Origin: Chara braunii
Taxonomy: Eukaryota; Streptophyta; Charophyceae; Charales; Characeae
Assembly: GCA_003427395.1 (NCBI GenBank)
Contig: BFEA01000249.1
Span: 1,851,803-1,874,302, forward strand
DNA length: 22,500 bases
Direction: 5' to 3'
Shown: positions 18,558 through 22,500 of the stretch, in pieces
How positions within the stretch are numbered: position 1 is the first letter of the stretch
How the letters are laid out: every line of letters begins with the position of its first letter
Notes under the pieces: generated by a model
The model's input: the letters and a program-made list of their open reading frames with translations, nothing else
Databases searched by the model: none
What the model was told of the DNA's origin: nothing
Position numbers and translations under genes: made by a program

Positions 18558-18858
18558 TGCGAGGCCACTGCCTCTATGAGCCCCATAAGGCCCTATTTTG
18601 CAGCCCGTCGGCCGCCCTAAGTGAAGGCAGGCTCGACGAGGCCCTCAAGGCTCTATCCTGGCCACCACGCAACTCAGGGAAATTCAGGCAGTTGCGTAGC
18701 GCCCGTTGGTTGAGTGAACCCAGGCCCTGGGCCGCCTGTGTGAATGTATGTGAAGCAGGCCGTGGGCTGGATACGGGTACTGGGCCAAACACAGGCCAAG
18801 GCAGTTGGGCACATGCAACCACCTCAGGCCCAAGGCCTGTTTTCATCGTGCTGGGCCT
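18558..18858 (+). repeat. Right LTR of element 3, matched portion
   Basis: Starts immediately after the polypurine tract and repeats 14743-15043. The LTR must continue to the right because the left copy is truncated. No clear end was found: TTGACA at 20394-20399 followed by GTTC, which also precedes the left LTR (14739-14742), is one possible end, but a four-base match in this span is close to chance. Confidence 0.88.
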
Positions 18859-19536
18859 CAGGCTACCGGGGCCTATTGGAAGCTTCCTGGGACTGGACGC
18901 AGGCAGGCCACTTCGATATAGCAAAGGGCCTGCCTTCGTATTCGGCATTCGGGTGCTGGCTGGATGCTGCGCAAGCGTTGCTGTGCTATTTGCTGGTTGG
19001 CGCCTACGCTTTCACCGGCGAGCAGGGAAGGAGCACGCAACCATAGCCGAGCTGCGCTGCTGTAAGTTGGGTGAAGCGCAGGGTGGTCCTTGGGTGCTAG
19101 TGGCATCTTTGCGTTGGGGAACGAGGTTGTGAGTGTGGCGAGATACATACCTGGTGCTGGAAGCGTGCGACATTGGTCGCCATATGCTCGTACTTCAGGA
19201 AAGTTGTTGACGTTATCTTTCGGCATCGTAGTATAGGCTAGATAGGATTTTCCACATGTAGTCTGGGCGCTGAGCACCAAATAGGATATCAACTTTGGTT
19301 CTTCGTTGATGATGATGGGACTATTTCAGCATTGTCAATTATGAACTCTTGGTGTGTTCTTATTTGGTGAATCTCGTGATGCAATTCTGCTGTTGGTTCG
19401 AGGTCACGACTATCTGGACCCATATTTATGATTTTGTTTGATCGCTGAAGTTCGCTATTGCTCATCTTCCTTGCACTTCTTTACTCCTCAAGATAATTAA
19501 CCCATGTACCCATCTTACATATGGCATGGCGCTAGA
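18859..19536. other. Probable continuation of the element 3 LTR; no gene
   Basis: GC-rich to about 19130, then AT-rich. Open frames here have LTR-like composition and no recognisable domain. No primer site or terminal inverted repeat marks an end. Confidence 0.45.
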
Positions 19537-20135
19537 CCATTCAACTTAGAAACAATGCCTAACATGCCTTAGATTATACACGAACAGGTTGCACAACTAC
19601 TTCTCTCTTCATTGGGCATGTGACTAAGCCATTCAACTTAGAAACCCTGTTTAGTCGCCCTGAACTGTTTATATATCCAAAATTTAACAACTTTATGACT
19701 TCTCTTCAAAAGAAAAAAAATATGGGTAGGAATTGAGCCATTCAGCTAAGAAACAATGCTCAGCTTGCCCAAGTTACTTCCAATTATACTCTTACTTCCC
19801 CTTCTCTTCTTAGTGATATGGTTTAAGGCTGGACCATTAAGCTTAGAAACAATGTCAAAACGTCTGTTCACATGCAAATATAGATAAGATATTTCCAGTT
19901 ATACTCAGTTTACACTTTATGAGTGGTTTCAAGCTAGACCATTTAGCTTAAAAGCAATACTTAGCCTTCCACCAAAATCCTTCCTCGGAATAAAACAAGA
20001 GACTGAACCCTTTAGCCAGATAAGCCCTCTAAAAATAATCACAGCAACCATGCCATTGAGCTTAGAAACAATGTTTGGTCCTTCAGAAAACAGCCAATTA
20101 AACATAGCACTGGGCCATTAAGCTTAGAAACAATG
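19537..20135 (+). repeat. Spaced array of a 21-bp motif (CCATT-AGCTTAGAAACAATG)
   Basis: A motif near CCATTAAGCTTAGAAACAAT plus G occurs at about 19537, 19629, 19738, 19834, 19939, 20008 (weak), 20053 and 20115, all on the plus strand. The first five are 92-109 bp apart, the last ones 45-69. Sequence between motifs is AT-rich and diverged, so the motif looks better conserved than its spacers. It often follows GGCTGGA, AGCTAGA or TGAG-type words. Confidence 0.8.
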
Positions 20136-20411
20136 TCATCCTTTGGTTGACCCGGTCAAGCGCATGCAAAACTGCCTTCCTCTCACCTCTCCGCACTTCA
20201 TCCCTTAGTCTGCTTTCAGTCAAAATAAAATGAAGATGAATCTTTACGCATGTGTTGCTCTCAATTAATCTGATTTAGTTTTGAACAAAAAACAAAATCA
20301 TAGGGGAACGCAGGCATACACATCAGACAGACTATAAGGATTTAGTCAAAACAGGGGTATAGTGGGTTCATACAGGGCAAAATGAAGTTATACTTGACAG
20401 TTCTCTACCTG

Positions 20412-20432
20412 CAGAACCTCGCCTAGGTTCTG
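20412..20432. other. Perfect 7-bp hairpin
   Basis: CAGAACC and GGTTCTG flank the 7-base loop TCGCCTA. About 60 bp downstream is a second small stem, CGGG-TTGCAAT-CCCG. No terminator or RNA gene can be assigned. Confidence 0.5.
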
Positions 20433-21373
20433 GCAGAGCTCCCGCAATTGGTGGGGCAAACCTCCCACAGAGACCTTGCCACAGATTACGGGTTGCAATC
20501 CCGCCTGCCGCCTTCCTCTTTGAACCAGAAGACTAGATTGAGAGTAAGAAGGGCAGAAAGAGAATCATTAAGTCTGTCAGATACAAGAGGGATGCACTCA
20601 GACTCGCTTGAGAGGGCCTTGAAACCTTGACGCGCCTGAGGGCCCCACAATGGCAGTCAGGAAATGGTGGAAGCGGCCAAACCGCGATCAGTCGCAGAGT
20701 GAAAGCTCCTTGACTAACTTTCAATCCGCAGCAACGTCCCCCTGCAGACGCTTCACCACTTCCTCAAGTCACACCGCTCCAACTTCTGACCAGATTGTCG
20801 CCGTGCAGTTAGACAAGTTGCGTTCAAGTTGGTACTCCTCTTATGCTTTATCCGAATCTACCCTACATTAGTTGCACGCCGAGCAGTTGTAGTCACCGAG
20901 GCGCCGCAAAATCTGGCTCCTTGGATTGCAAATGAGCTCCCGTCTGGATGCCAGTTCCAATACCAAGACACGAGCAGGCCACACAGATCAACGCAGCCTG
21001 CCGCACCCGCTTACTTGACTTGCTGCAAACAACACCCGCTCCTTTCAGTTCCCCCTCTCTGTCGAAACTCTTTGTGCCGAAGTGAGCACTACCGAAATGA
21101 CAGAAATCCAGAATGCATATTTACAGTGAAGGCCAAAAAGTCCAACGCTTGTTATGGACTCAGCCAGGGCTCGATCCCTGGTCCGCGGGGTACCACCCGC
21201 CAGCCTGCCATTTTTTTTCCTTTTTTTTTTCCTGCTCTTCGCTTTCTGACTGTTGGCGCCCTCTGCAGTTGGCGCTCGTTTTCAAAGCCCTCCTTTGGCC
21301 CTTTCGGATTTCGACACTTGGCGTCATCCAACATTCTGGCGCCCAGACTCAGACTTTCGATTCTCAGTTCAGT

Positions 21374-21439
21374 CCGGAGGTAATGGCACTTCTGCCCTCC
21401 GGGTTGAACTTGAGTCCGGTACTTAAGGCCGAACTCAAG
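21374..21439. other. Two adjacent hairpins
   Basis: CCGGAGG (21374-21380) pairs with CCTCCGG (about 21397-21403). CTTGAGTCCGG (21409-21419) pairs with CCGAACTCAAG (21429-21439) with one mismatch and a 9-base loop. Meaning unknown. Confidence 0.5.
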
Positions 21440-21590
21440 CCCAGTACGGGCATTCAATTTTCGGCCTCAGTGCTTGTGCTTTAGTGTGACAAGCTTCGAC
21501 ATTGTGTTCGGAAATCTAAGACTGCGACTTTGCGACTTTGCCAATTTGTGTCTGCGTCCGTAGAGTCGTGTCAAGTCTGCTTCGAGTTGA

Positions 21591-21640
21591 GTGAGTGTGT
21601 GTGTGTGCTCTCCCTCTCCCTCTCTCTCTCTGCCTCTGCC
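21591..21640. repeat. Compound (GT)n-(CT)n microsatellite
   Basis: A GT run at 21591-21607 is followed by CT-rich sequence to about 21640, including an uninterrupted CT stretch. Confidence 0.9.
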
Positions 21641-21689
21641 TCGTCACACTGGTGTCGGAGCGGCTTCGGCCCTCCCTCCTGCCCTGTTC

Positions 21690-21880
21690 CATCATCGTCG
21701 TCGTCGTTGCCACGTCATCGTCGCCGCCGTCGACCTCGTCGCCGTCATTGCCATATCATCGCCATCGCCGTCATCGCTGCCACGTCAGCGCCTCACACCT
21801 TCCGTCGTCGCCATTGCCACGTCAGCACCTCGCTGCCTCCCTCGTCGCTGCCGCAACGCCACCGATCCCGAAGCCGACGT
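21690..21880. repeat. CGT/CGC trinucleotide-rich low-complexity DNA
   Basis: Interrupted runs of CGTCGTCGT, CATCGCC and GCCACGTCA words. CCACGTCA-like words occur four times. Reading frames over it (Ser/Pro/His/Arg-rich) reflect composition and are not taken as genes. AATAAA at about 21895 follows. Confidence 0.7.
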
Positions 21881-21904
21881 GCAAGTAAGTGACCAATAAA
21901 CTTT

Positions 21905-22500
21905 CTTTTTTTCTCTCCTCCACCCTCATTTCTTCTTCTTCTTCCCCTCGTCGTCGTCATCGCTTCCTTTCCTCCTTCTTCCTCCTCCTCCTTTCCTCCC
22001 TCGATTCTTGTTCTTTCTCGTCCTCTTCAACCCTCCTTCCCCCCTGTTCTTCTTCCTTCTCGTCGTAGAGGTCGTCATCCCTCCTTCTTCTTCGTCTTCT
22101 TCTTCCTCGTCTTTATTCCCCCTTCCTCCTGCGCGCCATATCCACCTCTCTTCCCACGCGCTATTTCCCCCCGCTGCCTACCCAATCCCACTCCCCGCTC
22201 TCCCGCGACTTCGCGATCCCCCGCGTGGAAACCCCCCGCCCTTCCCAACTCCGATTCCCCGACCCCGATTCCCCACTCGATCCCCCGCGTGATCCCCCGA
22301 CTCCCGACCTCCAGCGCGATACTTTTTCCTCCCTCCCCAACTTCTTCCTGTCTCCCCGATCTCGATCCCGCTTCCCCCACCTTCGTCCTGTCTCCCCGAT
22401 CCCGACCCCGCTCCCGCTTCCCCCACCTTCTTCCCACCTCCCTCGTGATACCCCGTGCACCTCTCTCCCCACGCGCCGCTACCTCCAGCCCGCGCGCTTC
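21905..22500. repeat. Long pyrimidine-rich tract
   Basis: The plus strand is overwhelmingly C and T to the window end, first CTT/CTC-type runs, then CCCCGATCCC-type words. A 41-47-bp segment is repeated in tandem (about 22341-22381 and 22382-22427, sharing CCTGTCTCCCCGATC and GCTTCCCCCACC). No coding function is supported. Confidence 0.85.

Larger units (their letters stand above)
14743..18858 (+). mobile_element. Element 3: gag-deleted Ty3/gypsy element with chromodomain-like tail
   Basis: Direct repeats of 301 bp begin TGCGAGGCC at both sides (14743 and 18558) and enclose pol. The left copy stops at 15043 and joins straight to protease, so the rest of the left LTR, primer site, leader and gag are absent. 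The order protease, RT, RNase H, integrase, chromodomain-like tail, polypurine tract is kept. The two LTR copies differ at about 10 of 301 positions with no gaps. The true right end of the right LTR is not located, so the element extends beyond the end given. Confidence 0.87.
20136..21590. other. Region without a recognised gene
   Basis: Mixed composition with short open frames only and no recognisable domain. It contains two hairpin sites (listed separately). A segment at about 21170-21186 (CCAGGG, CTCGAT, CCCTGG) forms a six-base-pair palindrome. Nothing else is supported. Confidence 0.5.

Noticed and set aside
18557-19132. 191-codon frame from the start of the right LTR of element 3
   Set aside because: It starts within the LTR, has no domain, and the equivalent stretch of the left LTR is used in a different frame; composition explains the opening.
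19537-20135. CRISPR array
   Set aside because: Repeats are imperfect, spacing varies from 45 to 109 bp, there are no cas genes and the setting is eukaryotic.
20412-20520. tRNA-like or SINE-like segment (hairpin, TGGCAGAG box-A-like word, CGGGTTGCAATCCCG T-arm-like stem)
   Set aside because: The box-B core has GC swapped for CG, arm spacing does not fit a cloverleaf, and the order of parts does not fit SINEs I know.
21150-21240. Pol III box-B-like GGCTCGATCCC followed by T runs, as a SINE or small RNA gene
   Set aside because: No box A at proper distance was found; the word is part of a simple palindrome.
21530-21899. Ser/Pro/His/Arg-rich open frames with a donor-like CAAGTAAGT near 21888 as a first exon
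   Set aside because: All three frames are open over simple trinucleotide repeats, no domain or acceptor is visible, and one short consensus match is weak evidence.

Overview
This window contains no recognisable cellular protein-coding gene and no rRNA or tRNA gene. It reads as repeat-rich intergenic DNA from a large eukaryotic nuclear genome, filled with broken LTR retrotransposons of the Ty3/gypsy type. Plant-lineage features include two primer binding sites resembling the initiator-tRNA-Met type, chromodomain-like integrase tails and AT-rich retroelement leaders. The wording of the gag and pol fragments resembles, from memory, elements of charophyte algae such as Chara. That is a moderate-confidence guess (about 0.6), not something the sequence proves.

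Layout. (1) 1-6236, minus strand: element 1, a nearly full-length but heavily mutated gypsy element. Read from right to left it has a 245-bp remnant of its 5' LTR (5992-6236), a primer binding site (5978-5989), an A/T-rich leader, gag with a zinc knuckle, protease, reverse transcriptase, RNase H, integrase, a chromodomain-like tail, a polypurine tract and the start of the 3' LTR (1-243, cut by the window edge). (2) 6237-13308, plus strand: element 2, lying head to head with element 1. It has a complete 1,149-bp LTR (6237-7385), a primer binding site (7389-7400), a T-rich leader with a 140-bp duplication, a 1.8-kb block of broken ORFs of unknown function, a 20-bp minisatellite, gag with an Arg/Asp-rich tract and zinc knuckle, and a protease domain. 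No RT follows. (3) 13309-14742: AT-rich sequence without genes, holding a degenerate array with a period near 125 bp. (4) 14743-18858 or beyond, plus strand: element 3, a gypsy element with its left LTR truncated and fused directly to protease (gag, leader and primer site deleted), then RT, RNase H, integrase, chromodomain-like tail, polypurine tract and the start of the right LTR. (5) About 18859-22500: no gene seen. It holds a spaced 21-bp motif array (19537-20135), two hairpin sites, GT/CT microsatellite, and a strongly pyrimidine-rich tract to the window end.

If intact, each element would make a Gag shell and a Pol polyprotein that copies its RNA and inserts the DNA. None could do so now: elements 1 and 3 carry several stops and frameshifts, element 3 also has changed catalytic motifs in protease and RT, and element 2 has no RT or integrase in view. 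I found no convincing new cellular system. The observations most worth following are the head-to-head related LTRs, the unknown ORF block ahead of gag in element 2, the gag-deleted element 3, and the spaced motif arrays.
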